Shown here: positions 22,701-32,050 of the stretch, piece by piece | Layout of the letters: every line of letters starts with the position of its first letter | How positions within the stretch are numbered: the stretch's first letter is position 1 | Source of the DNA: Symbiodinium natans | Taxonomy: Eukaryota > Sar > Dinophyceae > Suessiales > Symbiodiniaceae | DNA length: 64,000 bases | NCBI GenBank assembly: GCA_905221605.1 | Contig: CAJNDS010001646.1 | Coordinates: 212,001 to 276,000, forward strand | Direction: 5' to 3' | Notes under the pieces: model-generated | Databases searched by the model: none | The model's input: only the letters and a program-made list of their open reading frames with translations | Told to the model about the DNA's origin: nothing | Translations under genes and position numbers: made by a program

Positions 22701-23801
22701 TTGTAAGTCTTGCTTCTCGGGGGATGTCTTTAACCTTGCCTATTCAGGGGCCTGTTCAGCTCTGCTTATTCGGGATACCGGTGCCGGGTCTGGGGTCTTG
22801 TAAGTTGTGCTTATTGGGAGATACTCGTATATTTAAGTCTTGCTTATTGGATGATGTTACAGGACAGTCGCTCTTCCTAGGGTTTGGGGCCTTGTAAGCT
22901 TAAAAACAAATAATTTATCTAGTATAGCCGATTTGTTGAGTTTACTTGGTTCCATTAAACTCCTTAGCTATTTTGATGTCCGACTTACAGAGGGACCATA
23001 TTATAGGAAGATATCGGTGTCACAATGCTTCTTATAGTTTATATGAGCAAGGGGTGGAGAAGAGGGACAGTGAAAGAAAGGTGTGGATCCTGGGCGGGAG
23101 TGGGGGGGGGGGACCTTGGATCTGCAAATTTATACTGCGAGCATCCATCAATTGACTTTCCAAATTCCCAGCCTCCATCTTTTTGAATTGTTTCTTCGGA
23201 CCCACAATTTGATTGGTATCATATCCAGAGGTTTCATAGTGGGATACAGAAAAAAACAGGGTGTAGCATATATATGTACATATATATGCCTGTAGAAATA
23301 AATAACATAATACATAAATAAATGAAGAAAGAAACAAATAAATAAATAATATATATATATATATGTATAAACATGACTCATTTGATTTAAGGCAACGTCT
23401 CTCAGCAAAAAGCGGGGGGGGGGGGGGGGGCATGTCTCAGAAAGAGGGCCAATCACAGGGCCCCGAGCCTTCCTTGACGAAGCGGTTGTGCTGCGCGTTG
23501 TGCAGGGCGATCTGACCGCCCCCGGCATCCACCACCTTGGGGACTAAAAGAACCCAAAAGTTGAATTCGTATATCTATATATATATGTACATAAACAGGT
23601 ATACACTCTACTACTATAATTCCTATGAAGCTATATGGACCATAAACCCTTTGAGGGTCCATTTCGTCCCCAAGACACGGTGAAGCGCTCGTGCGTCCAC
23701 CAGTCACGAATGCCGTCAGGAGTCGCTTCCGGGCTCGTCCAAAGCTTATCAGGCCACATGCCCATGTAGCGGTTATGGGCCTTGTTGTGGAGGGCAATGA
23801 C
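19737..23801 (-). CDS. Fascin-like repeat exons (C-terminus of the long secreted protein)
   Basis: Exons 23801-23679, 23535-23457, 21287-21065, 20981-20590, 20491-20412 and 20216-19737 encode at least eight units of about 45-50 residues with the pattern IALHNxxHNRF followed by WTWERFTV or similar (VIALHNKAHNRYMGM; QIALHNAQHNRFVK; EVGLKSRGNKWMQL; TVALYNKHHRRFLAM; YIALHNSRHNRFVKL; VVALHCQVHNRFLNM; QIALHNAHHNQYVSM; VIGLHNSEHNRFIRM). This matches fascin/FRG1-like beta-trefoil repeats. All five introns preserve frame, and two of them interrupt or abut the HNRF motif itself. The stop is TAA at 19737. Confidence 0.82.
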
Positions 23802-26800
23802 CTCAGGGACTAAGGACAAACCCTAAACGGCTTGCTGTTCCCTAGAAATCTAGGGTTTGTAGATTATAGCATATTCGGTTGATGATCACAATTACAAAAG
23901 GAAGAACACTTCATTTTTTTCAACATGCCCAAAACCCCTACCCCTGATCCCATAAGTTCTTTAAAAGTATATATATATATATATAGAAGTATTGTACCAC
24001 ACCCCCCGAAGTTTCGCTTGAGGGGGTATGCCCTTATGGGGTACGTTGAAGATTTCTTACAAGAGTACGACGCTAAACCCTAAACCCCAAAACCTCACAA
24101 CCCTAAGCCCTAAACCCCAAAACCCCTAAACAAAACTCGTCCCCGAGGCACCGATCCGGGCCGAAGCTCGAGTCCCTTCACGCGGCCAGCGTCCTTGGTA
24201 GAGAAGTCGGAGAGGGCGCGGATGGCAGTCTTCTTGGTCTCCTTATCTTCTCCAAGAACTTCAACAGGAAGAGTTATAAAAGGCTAAGCTTCAACTCTGC
24301 TATGAGCTTATGATCCTTCCTAGAAAAGCAAGGAAGCCCCTAAACGAGGCTTCAACCGCTCAACTCTTCTGTAAGTCTCCACGGAGATCCATGGGATGGC
24401 GCTCAAGATGACAGCAAACTGCACCCCGATGTCCGCCAGAGGGGCCCTTTTCGTTGGGCTTTGGTACGGCCCGAAGCCCATCCTGAGGGGAAATAGAGGT
24501 CTAGACCTTCAGAATGGGGATTCGGGATCCATACAAGGCTGCAAATGTTTGAATTAGGCACATCTGCAAGTTTTGCGTAAAAACAACTTCAAGGATCTGG
24601 ATCCCCAACTCCAGGCTGTTGCCGTCGAGGAGGCCTGAAATCTCGAAGTTCGACATCCCGGGCTTCTTGAACTTAAAGATCTCGATGACGCTGTCCTTGC
24701 CCTGGCCTATGCTGAACTTGGAAACCTAGCAGAACTTATAAATTGTATAACCTAGCAGAACTTATACAATTTTAGCTGGTTTCTTGGCGGGAATTATAGT
24801 ACCAAAAAACCAACAAACACTTATACTTTTTGCTGGTTTCTTCTAGGAATGATAGTACCAAAAAAATGAAAAGAACATGATTCCCAGAAGTATCCCAAAA
24901 AGTGGCCTTGGGCCTCCTGCATGGCGCTCAGGTGCCGCAAGGCCTCGGGGCCCCGGAGCTCCCAGGTCTTGTTGGCCTCGGCTTGGTCGCTGTAGTCGAT
25001 GGAGGCCATGTAGAGGTCCTCAGACTCGGTCCTGCAGTCGAACCCTTGACATCCCTTGACCCTAAACCCGAAACCCTAGACCCTAACCCTAAACCCACAG
25101 ACTCCGTCCTCCAGTAGTAGGAGGACTCGGCCTCTGCCACATCGGAACTTTCTTCGGCTTCTCCCTTTTCGGCTTCCCCTTGCTCACTGGCACTGTAAGA
25201 GACGTTGCTCTTTCTCTCCAAGAGCTTCATGGGGGCAAAAGCGTGCCTCGATTCGCCCTTGGCGATGCCGATCGGGGATCTCCATGTTTGATAGCCTCCC
25301 TGGAGGTTTTCTTTCACAAACTTCGTGTGGTCGCCGAAGCGCTTCGCAAGGCGCAGCGTCCGGCTGAAAAGGAGGTGGCCGCCCCCAGTTTTGATCTCCG
25401 AGCGCAGCACTGTGAGGTCCAGGCCGCCAGGCATATGGTTTGGCCAGCACACTGTGGTGATCAACCTCCACTCTTCCCTTAGAACCTTCAAAAACTAGGA
25501 CTCTTAACATTCCCTTGCGTTTATATACAACAAATAGAAAATGATTCGTAAGGGGGCTATAGCAACTTGAAGAGAGGCTTTGGCAGAAGCTCGACAGATA
25601 AGCCTGCAACAAAGGCGACCACTGGCTGAATTGAGATCGCAAAGGACACTGAGATGCACTTCTCGATGTCCGTGCGGGCGGTGTAGAAGGAATAACCCTG
25701 CCACTTGTCCCAGTTCTCTTTCATCCAAGCATTGTCGCAGGGCACCGCCCAGGGCTCCAGCTTCACGAAGTCCTCCTTCTTGGCTGACTGCCAGTCAGCT
25801 TTGGTGGCCTGGCGATGATTCTCCACCTGGGCGCCGTTCTTGCTGCTTGGGGCAAAGGCGAGGCAGGAGCCAGTGTCGGCCTCCCTGCCATCGAACTGGG
25901 TGATCAGGTTTGTGACTTCCGCACTTCCGCCCACCCCCAGCTTGAACTCTGGCGCTCCTGCCTCCGCATTCATGGAGTACTGCAACAGCGAAGGGTGCAG
26001 AAGCTGCGAGTGTGCCTCCACAAGAAGATGGTCGTCCTGGTGGTGCACCACCGGCATCTTGCCGACCGCCGGGAACTCGGACACGCTGGCCTTCTGCACA
26101 AAAGAAGTACCGCCCTTCAAGGCCTTTTTCATCACAGCCGTGGCCGCCTTCGCGAAGGTCTCAATCGTTTCGCCGATGATCTCACCCAGGTGGTTCAAGA
26201 AGTTGAGGGGAGGGACGCTCCCGATGATGTTGTTGCCCAGGCACTTCGTCACCTCTGTACCTGACTCAAAATGCTGGCAGCGCATCAGCTCGTTCCCCAT
26301 CGCCAGCACGCTCTTGATGGAATTGACGTGCGTGCCTGCAAGAACCTTGACGGGCGAGGGCAGGAAGTTCAAAGGGGGTTCGAACTCCATGACGAACCTG
26401 CCCAGTCGCTTGGCAAGGCAGTGGAACGGGTTGTTTTGGTCGCAGTGATGGGTGTGGTGCAGGAGGTCGTTCATGAACCACCACATCCGCTGGATAACGT
26501 TAAAGGGCACTTTTGCCAGCTCACCCAGCTGCCCTGGTAGCCAGTTCAAAGGGGGTTCGAACTCCATGACGTGCCTGGCCACCCGCTTGGCGAGGCAGTG
26601 GAACGGGTTGTTTTTGTCGCAGTGATGGGTGTGGTGCATGAGGTCGTTCATGAACCACCACATCCGTTGGATGACCTGAAAGGGCGCGTGCGTAAGCTCC
26701 CTGATTTGGCCGGGCAGCCAGTCCAAGGGATTTGGAAAGTGCACGTCCCTGTGGCCGAAATTGCTATTGAAGAGAACGACCGTTTTCCCCACCAGAGTGA

Positions 26801-29033
26801 CGGAGCAGTACAGGGAACCGAAGCCAATGCTAAGCCTTTGTCCATGCAGCTGGGCACTTGGGACCCCTGTACGGCAATTTGAAGTGAAGGAGAAGCCCTT
26901 GAAGTTCATGAGGATTGTGGTTGCCTTCTCGACCGTATCGATCACGGTGTTCTGAATGAACTCAACAGCCTTGCCCTTCTCCTTCACCTTGTTGAAAGCA
27001 TCCTTCAAAGCGCCACCAGTCAAGCCAGAGCCATCGACGGCGTCAACGGCTTTATTGACTGTCCTGGTGATTGGGTCGAGCCACTTGCTGGCCACAGAGT
27101 GGTCCAAAGAGTCCGACTTCTCCGAGACACTGCGCTCCTGTCCGGTTCTCTTTCGGGATGGTTGGGTCTTTTTCCAGATGTTGGGCAGGCAGGTCCCCAA
27201 GGTCCCCAAACCCCAAACCGGACCATAAGACGGTGCCCCAATAGATCCCAATAGCCCTTATAAGACTCCCTGCCTGACGCTGCAGCAGCGCCTCCGCAGT
27301 GCTTGCGGCTCTTTCTGAGGCTGGCTCAGCCGGATGCCTCTCTTCCTCTGGAGTCTAGACGGGTCTTCAAGTCAGGGGCCTTCTTTGGACCTCTAGAGAC
27401 TCTGGAGCAGTGGAATAGGGCGCTGGGTGGCATAGGATGAGGGCCAGTCGTTTCAGCAGTGACACGGGGAAAAAATTGCGGTGCTGTCAGGCACGCCTTA
27501 TTCCCTACTTGTGTAAGGCCAGATGATCTGGATCATGTCAGATCCGCCACGTGCTGCGGCTATCTGCGGCTGCTACTGAGACGTGCCCACGCGGCATAAG
27601 GCAATCTTAAAAGCTTGCTGAACCCAACACTCACGCCGTCGTTGCTGTCCTCGTGACCTTGGTGGTGGTACTCGCGCGTCTCACGCTGGCGGTGGTGCTT
27701 GTCAAAGACTCCTTTCCTTGGGGGACCAAAGGAGCACAAACCGTACTATAAGATGCTATAAGTCCTACAAGTATGAAAGTTGAACCCACAAACCCCTTTC
27801 ATGAAGGTATCTGAAGCACTATCAAACCTTTTTAAACTAGACTTGTCAACTAAGGAAGCCTCTGCTTGTTGAGTTTCCCCCCCCCCCCCAAAGGCCCAAG
27901 GTTCAAGACATGCTGGACAGCATGAGGATCCCGGGAGTGCTTCCGTGCCATTTCCACGTGCTGGGCCTCCAAACCTTAGACGTGGCTTCCAGTATTGGGA
28001 GCGGTGTCCTACTGCATCTCTCTGCATTCTCCAGTACTCCTGGGATAGGCGGTTTCGGCAAAATGCACGATAAGGGCAGCGAAGAAGCCTGTATGCTTCT
28101 TCAGAGACTCGATCTCGAGCTGCTGGGCGTTGATCTCGGCCTGCTGCAACTGCACCACCGTCTCGAGCTGTGCCACCTCCGACACAGGTTTTGAAACTGG
28201 AGTGGGGGACATAGTGGTTGTCTCGTCTCTGCTCTCACGACAGCACCTTCATCGCGCCTTCATGAAGATGAACTCCAGATTTTGCGCCAGCGCGCCCATC
28301 CCTCGAGTTTCGTTGGTGGCATTGCCTTCCTGGCCAAGGGTCTTGAATCAACGCTGGGCCGGGAGACTTGAATTCACAGCTTACAGCGGAGCTGTCCCTG
28401 CAGTTGCCACACTGGACGGTAAGACGCGGCAGAGGGCATTCTTCTACATCATTTACTGGAAGTCGATTTCAAGCCCTGCATCTCCACTGACTCACTCACA
28501 AGACTCTCAACACCCGCGAGGTGCATTCATAAGATATCTGCACTATGTCAGACTATGTCATTGCAATTCTCTGGGAACTCATGGGGCCTACTGTATACGG
28601 CGTATACGGCCTCCTTCGGTTCCGGCATTGCGTTCGTGTCGCCGGCATCATGCAACAAGTTCGTCTCGATCAACTTCTCCACCTGCGCAGCTGAAATTTA
28701 TAGAAGCGGTGCGTTCTGGCACTTACCAGGATGGGCCATTAGACCCTATAACCCTGCCCTTGGAAAGGCCCTTTAATAGGGTTGATTATGGGGATTATAA
28801 GGCCGAAGTAGCCTATCCTTTTAAATACTGAAGCAGAAGCTGACAACTGGAGTCGCCGTTAGAAATGTCCTCACCTTCTCAGCCACCGTTGGGTCGTTGG
28901 AGTTGGTAATGTCGATTGGTGTCTCCGACAACTTGTAGGACTGGGCAAGGGGAGGCATCCCAAGCCAAACCACCGCCAGAATGAGAATGCGCGAAGGCGC
29001 CCACATTGCGGTGGCAAACCAGAATTGCTTCAT
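19737..29033 (-). CDS. Long secreted protein: signal peptide, coiled coil, His/Cys-rich repeats, fascin-like repeats
   Basis: I join at least 13 minus-strand exons into one gene. Evidence for joining: splice sites that keep frame at 27717-27904, between 25.56 and 25.48 kb (PLFK-EEWRLITTVCWPN), and at each intron from 24151 to 20217. Order: signal peptide (29033), acidic helix, coiled coil, His-rich linker, a roughly 540-residue exon with tandem His/Cys-rich repeats, a charged mid-region, then beta-trefoil-like repeats with the motif IALHNxxHNRF to the stop at 19737. Fascin-type trefoil domains bind actin or polysaccharide. With a signal peptide, a cell-surface or matrix role is more likely here, but that is inference. 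Few family members of this architecture are known to me. It could in principle be two adjacent genes, but the frame continuity argues against it. Confidence 0.65.
20217..20411 (-). mobile_element. Introner, family A, with exact GTAC direct repeat
   Basis: Plus-strand ends are CTTGGGGACCAGATGAACCC and GGGCTCATCTCGTCCCCAAG, flanked by GTAC at 20213-20216 and 20408-20411. The gene-strand donor is GTAC and the acceptor CCCCAAG. Excision restores VALHCQ-VHNRFLNM. The interior has three 'AAGGTMATATGAACC' type repeats. Confidence 0.93.
20492..20589 (-). mobile_element. GC-AG intron with telomere-like DNA and GCT repeat
   Basis: Gene-strand donor GCTAACTG after CTCCCAAG, acceptor GAATAG, next exon GCTGGG. 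Excision joins IWHSQ-GWAWERFHV in frame. The interior is GTAGGGTTTAGGG/CTATAGGG-rich. No terminal inverted repeat was recognised. Confidence 0.75.
20982..21064 (-). mobile_element. GA-AG intron with exact GAAGC direct repeat
   Basis: Gene strand: GAAGC|TTGGGGATAC...CTAG|GAAGC. Excision joins VVDATP-KLVPGTTVAL in frame. Internal inverted parts TTGGGGATACTTGG / GTACTTTGATTCCCAA suggest an eroded element. Confidence 0.82.
21480..21670. repeat. Imperfect inverted repeats around AATTCCAGA words
   Basis: GACCCCTAATTCCAGAA faces GGAATTCGGGAATTAGGGG over a short loop near 21560-21600. Further copies of 'CCAGAATTCCAG' and 'CTGGAATTCTG' lie outside, forming a nested hairpin inside the long intron. Confidence 0.75.
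21922..22205. repeat. Diverged direct duplication of about 155 bp
   Basis: Both halves share CTTAAAGAAAGTTAATCCACATAGGGGCC-type sequence (GTTAGTCCACATAGGGGCC at about 21960, GTTAATCCACATAGGGGCC at about 22115), then CAATAAAGGTCG and TAGCCCTTAGACA. Confidence 0.85.
23536..23678 (-). mobile_element. Introner, family A, GT-AG intron
   Basis: Plus-strand ends are CTTGGGGACTAAAAGAACCC and GGGTCCATTTCGTCCCCAAG. Gene-strand flanks GTGT/GTGG. Excision joins HERFT-VVDAGGGQIALHN in frame. Carries a TATATATA tract. Confidence 0.88.
23802..24151 (-). mobile_element. Introner or composite intron, GT-AG
   Basis: Gene-strand start GTGCCTCGGGGACGAG and end TTAGTCCCTGAG, with GT shared at the flanks. Excision joins LELRPGS-VIALHNKAHNRY in frame. 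The interior contains CCCTAAA-type repeats, a TATATA tract (23970-23985) and CCCCGAAG...CTTGAGGGG, so it may be two nested elements. Confidence 0.75.
24152..25482 (-). CDS. Middle exons of the long secreted protein
   Basis: Exon about 25482-25115 encodes EEWRLITTVCWPNHMPGGLD, SEIKTGGGHLLFSRTLRLAK and an acidic end (EQGEAEKGEAEESSDVAEAE). About 25035-24905 encodes EDLYMASIDYSDQAEANKTW and ELRGPEALRHLSAMQEAQGH. About 24718-24580 encodes KFSIGQGKDSVIEIFKFKKP and NFEISGLLDGNSLELGIQIL. About 24480-24365 encodes DIGVQFAVILSAIPWISVET. About 24255-24152 encodes KETKKTAIRALSDFSTKDAG and RVKGLELRPGS. The first of these introns (25036-25114) carries TTTAGGG-like DNA and is bordered by AGGACGGAGTCTG / AGGACCGAGTCTG. 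No domain family was recognised. Confidence 0.6.
24722..24890 (-). repeat. Intron with two internal direct duplications
   Basis: ACCTAGCAGAACTTATA occurs twice (24725 and 24751). GCTGGTTTCTT...GGAATTATAGTACCAAAAAA occurs twice (24776 and 24831). The intron lies between the SAMQEAQGHF and KFSIGQGKD exons. Confidence 0.7.
25561..27180 (-). CDS. Large exon with tandem His/Cys-rich repeats (long secreted protein)
   Basis: Two near-identical units of about 70 residues read LxWLPGQxxELxxxPFxVIQ, RMWWFMNDLxHHTHHCD, xNNPFHCLAKRxxRxVMEFE, ending PPLN. A third, decayed unit begins LNFLPSPVKVLAG and a partial fourth LNFLNHLGEIIGETIE. The conserved HHTHHCD and FHC residues could bind metal; that is inference. 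Upstream is a helical region (DPITRTVNKAVDAVDGSGL, KEKGKAVEFIQNTVIDTVEK) and downstream a globular part ending SISFAISIQPVV-type hydrophobic sequence and LSVELLPKPLF. The exon is about 1.6 kb, far longer than its neighbours. Splicing to the next exon at AA-GTTG...CTAAG-GGAAG gives PLFKEEWRLI. I do not recognise this repeat family. Confidence 0.75.
27635..27716 (-). CDS. His-rich linker exon (long secreted protein)
   Basis: KGVFDKHHRQRETREYHHQG then HEDSNDG, bounded by an introner acceptor at 27717 and a consensus GTGAGTG donor at 27634. Its frame is set by joining QHVL to KGVFDKHH. Confidence 0.6.
27717..27904 (-). mobile_element. Introner, family A, GA-AG intron with poly-C
   Basis: Plus-strand ends are CTTGGGGGACCAAAGGAGC and CCAAAGGCCCAAG. 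On the gene strand the flanks are GAAC (donor side) and GAAA (exon side). The interior holds a 12-13 nt poly-C at 27880. Excision gives QHVL-KGVFDK in frame. Confidence 0.78.
27905..28730 (-). CDS. Coiled-coil and linker exons (long secreted protein)
   Basis: About 28700-28560 encodes VEKLIETNLLHDAGDTNAMP and EPKEAVYAVYS. About 28330-28265 encodes NATNETRGMGALAQNLEFIF with two N-glycosylation sequons. About 28190-28015 encodes SEVAQLETVVQLQQAEINAQ then QLEIESLKKHTGFFAALIV, a heptad coiled coil followed by a short hydrophobic stretch. 27966-27905 encodes AQHVEMARKHSRDPHAVQHV. Internal splice sites between the first three blocks are approximate. Confidence 0.5.
28862..29033 (-). CDS. First coding exon with signal peptide (long secreted protein)
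   Basis: The start ATG at 29033 gives MKQFWFATAMWAPSRILILA then VVWLGMPPLAQS, a basic/hydrophobic/small-residue pattern typical of a secretory signal with likely cleavage after AQS. The mature sequence begins YKLSETPIDITNSNDPTVAEK. The exon ends at a consensus GTGAGG donor near 28876. Joined to VEKLIETNLLHDAGD (exon from about 28700) in the same phase. The stretch upstream (29041-29157) is open too and may be 5' leader. Confidence 0.65.
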
Positions 29034-29159
29034 TCAGGTTGATGGAAGATGATTGAAACTTAGAGGCTGCGTAGACGATTGCAGATGAACGCTCGAAACG
29101 CTCGACACGCTCGTTCCCGCAACTCCTGACACTCTGGCGGCTCTTGCGGTTCTGCAACC

Positions 29160-29240
29160 CTTGCAGACGACAAGAACCCTAAAAGGGTTTCTGGTTCCCC
29201 CATGTTCCCCCCAAGTTTAGGGTTCATGTTGGTCCCCAAG
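29160..29240 (-). mobile_element. Introner-like element, family A, short
   Basis: Plus-strand ends are CTTGCAGACGACAAGAACCC and GGGTTCATGTTGGTCCCCAAG, 81 bp. It lies just upstream of the first exon of the long secreted protein and may be an intron of the 5' leader. Confidence 0.65.
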
Positions 29241-29249
29241 GACTGCGAA

Positions 29250-31010
29250 GCCCGGGCTCGATGTGAGCCATGGGTTCCCCCTAGCCTGGATGTTTCTTTG
29301 CTAGGCCCCGGTCCTGGTTAACCCTGAAACCCTGGTGCCCCTGGGGACGCTTTTGCTGGGCCGGGTTTCTGGCTTGGCGGCCGTGAAGCCCTAGCTTTTC
29401 TGGACCCTTTTGCGAGCCCACATTTTCCTGTTGTTGGAGCCATGAATTCCAAGGCTGTTACCTTCAACGATTTCCTGCGTTTGGAGCCACGAAACCCCAG
29501 GCTCTGGACATATTTTCAAAAAAAAAGGAAGTGGTTTTGGAATGTTTTGGAATCTCGGAACCATGAAGATTTCCTAAGCATCTGCTATGCATATGAGCTT
29601 GTCCCGATCTGATGTGCAGACTTCCTAGGTGCAGATCTTCAACTGATTAAAACTGGTTGCATTTCGGGGAAAGCTTTTGGAAAGCCTGCGACGAAGCGGC
29701 CAGCAAAGTACTTCTTGCAACATCAGTTCGATGATTCTTCCCGGAGGGCCCTGGTATTTTGCGAAGTCTCCCGGCGCGCCCCGAAAGCCTTTTGCAGACA
29801 CCGTTCGAGCAGCTGGGTCTTGAAGAAAGGGGCTCTGATCCCTGATCTCAATTTGGCTCGCCCCGCGATAGTCCTTTCAGGGTCTCGGGCTTTTTGTTGA
29901 AAATGGCTCCTAGACACTGCGTTGACAAAGCCCGGTTTCGGCTGTTGTGGAACCGGTGCCAAGACGCCGTCGAACCGGTGCCACGGAGCCCGCGAATCGA
30001 TACGATCCACGGAAAGGTCTTGAAGTCAGTTTTCGCATGGGCCTGGCGGAGTGCACGATTTCGAGCCCGTGTCCCAGCGTTTTTTTTGGGTAATTTTCGC
30101 GCTCTCGGGTCCAAGAAAAAACGGAGGGTCTGCCGGACCTGAGCCTTTTCAGGGTGCGGCGGGGTCTACGGGTGGGAGGGGGGTTTAGGATGGGGGAAGG
30201 AGATGCCCCGTGATGCTCGCTTTTTTCCGTTTGTTTTTGGTAACGGTATTCTAGCTCGCTTTGGGCCGATGTTTTCGCCGTAACGGTTTTTATCTAGAGT
30301 GCTTTTGCGTGGGTTCCCTTCCCCGGTTTCCTTCTCTAACCCTTCAGGGCGTAAAGGGCACCCGAACCCCTTCAATTTTCCGGTTCCTCACAGCTGCCCT
30401 GCGAGCGTCCTGTAGTTCCATGTCCCGCGCCCGCCTCATGTTCAGGAGTTGCTCCTTTAGGCAGGTGCAGTTGCAATTCAGTCTCAAGCCTGTGTGCTGT
30501 TGTGGGGCCAGGGGGCACATCGCCGGAGTGATTGACACCGCCACCCTCGCCTCCCCCGCTCTGCTCTCAAACTCCGCACACACATGCAAGCAATGATTTC
30601 AGCTCTGACAGCAGCTGCCGTTGCTGACTCTTCTTGGCGATGGCTTTGCCGGCACATGCTGAGACGCCCAGCACAAGCCCAAGGATCCAGTAGCCCCCAT
30701 GGGTGGTAGGGCTTAGGGTTTACGGCTTCTAGGGGTTTTTAGGGTTCAGAGCCTCTTAGCGGAAGCCCACTCCGCAAGGTTGAGGCCCTTTGCGGAGCAC
30801 GTCAAGGCTAGACCCTGGAATATCTCAGAGGCGCATGGATCCATGAGAATGTGGTGTCTCCTTCCTCCTACACCTACAACAACTATGTACACGATTGTAA
30901 ACACTTTGTTCGACACCGGACCGAAGACTCAAGAAGAGCCTGGAGGACTGTTGAAGTCCCTGAGGAATGCTCCTTTTAAGGACAAGCAATTCTCTCCGCT
31001 TGACCTCTCT
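29250..31010. other. No gene assigned
   Basis: Open frames on both strands without recognisable motifs (for example 29723-30114 minus, 30261-30596 plus). Telomere-like words at 30710-30745. Confidence 0.4.
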
Positions 31011-31014
31011 CTTC

Positions 31015-31250
31015 TTCTCCGCCGAGTGTTTTCCTCTCCCTCTTTCTCCTTCTCCTTCTCTTTCTCTTTCTCTTTCTCTGTCTCTCTCTCTCTCTCTCTC
31101 TTTCCTTATTTCTTTCTTTCTTTTTTTCTCTCGTTTGGGGGGGCTCAGGGGCCGCAGCCCCCTGATTCTGTCTCCCTTCCGTCGCTCTCCCTCTCTTCTT
31201 CTTCTTCTTCTGCACAGCGGAGAGGGCCCCCCTAGGGAAGGCCACGGCCA

Positions 31251-31298
<48 letters not shown>

Positions 31299-31305
31299 GT
31301 GTCTC
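31015..31305. repeat. CT-rich microsatellite tract
   Basis: TTCTCC/TTTCTC/(CT)n over about 31025-31130 and (CT)n over 31250-31295, split by a GC-rich island. The long Ser/Leu-rich and Arg/Glu-rich frames here are products of this tract. Confidence 0.95.
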
Positions 31306-31309
31306 CCAA

Positions 31310-32040
31310 AGAATGACGCTTTGAGACTGAAGCTCTTGGCCCAGACTTGTAACATAAAGAAGCGCTTACTCAAGCTTCTTGCTAAGCTTGGCCAGGACTA
31401 CCAGCCTGAAGGCATAGAACAGTATCACAGTGTATCAAAGTTCCATGCATCGAAAAAAATGTGCATCCACAAGTGGTTCGGATGAATCTTGTGACGCGCC
31501 CATTTTGGCTTTTTGGCCCCATATCCTGAGCCCATATTGACTTAACATCAAATTCGGATAAAAACTCATAAGGATCAGCATCTCCGGTGCCAGGTGACTA
31601 CATGAATGAAGCACCCTGGCCCTCGAGCCTCCATCCCTGCGGCTCAGCTTCCTCTTTAAATGCTGCGTCCAAGCGAAACCTGAATGCCATGCACATTATG
31701 CCATTCGACAGTGAGGCAAATTAAAACCTAGCAAACCTCAAATCAAACTGTGCAACCGCAGAGCGGAAAGCCCTCTGAACCACAACTGCATTCCTGAACT
31801 GACTTTGAGACCCCTTGAACTCTTGTTCGCACGCCACAGGGCATCGGGTGAAGGGCGCAAGTGCATTTGACATCGACACCAGCCATGGTCTCGACTAGAC
31901 ACATGTCCGATTCTGGACGAGGGCGCTCCCCAAATTGTTGTTCAAGAGTAAGGGTTGGATGGCAAGTGCCGTTAGGATGCCTTGCCAACTTCTGCAAGAC
32001 GTGGCGAGCTACTCTGCCTAACGGCTAGTGCCTCGCTATG
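31310..32040. other. No gene assigned
   Basis: No coding or repeat feature recognised. 31499-31510 has a partial match to the dinoflagellate spliced-leader core, judged chance. Confidence 0.4.
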
Positions 32041-32050
32041 CCCCTGCCTG

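Larger units (their letters stand above)
21288..23456 (-). other. 2.2-kb AT-rich intron inside a fascin-like repeat
   Basis: Donor GTGATTGG at 23456 and acceptor GCGCAG at 21288, with GTGA/GTGG flanks. Joining gives HNRFVKEGSGP-CGVSPHRN, matching the sister unit HNRFVKLGGVSPHRD. The interior is clearly more AT-rich than its surroundings. It holds a 150-bp direct duplication, an inverted repeat near 21480-21670, TATATA runs and an 18-nt poly-G at 23413. No gene was recognised inside it. Confidence 0.75.

Noticed and set aside
25815-26882. Plus-strand frames up to 202 codons opposite the His/Cys repeat exon
   Set aside because: Antisense shadows. The minus frame has internal protein repeats and in-frame splicing to its neighbours.
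28130-28831. Plus-strand 233-codon frame
   Set aside because: It runs across introns and exons of the minus-strand secreted-protein gene and shows no domain of its own.
30825-31485. Arg/Glu-rich and Ser/Leu-rich frames of 150-180 codons
   Set aside because: They come from the CT/TTCTCC microsatellite tract and have no other coding evidence.
31499-31510. Dinoflagellate spliced-leader remnant (CCATTTTGGCT)
   Set aside because: Only 11 bases of the 22-nt leader match, without its 5' or 3' ends and not upstream of a recognised exon.
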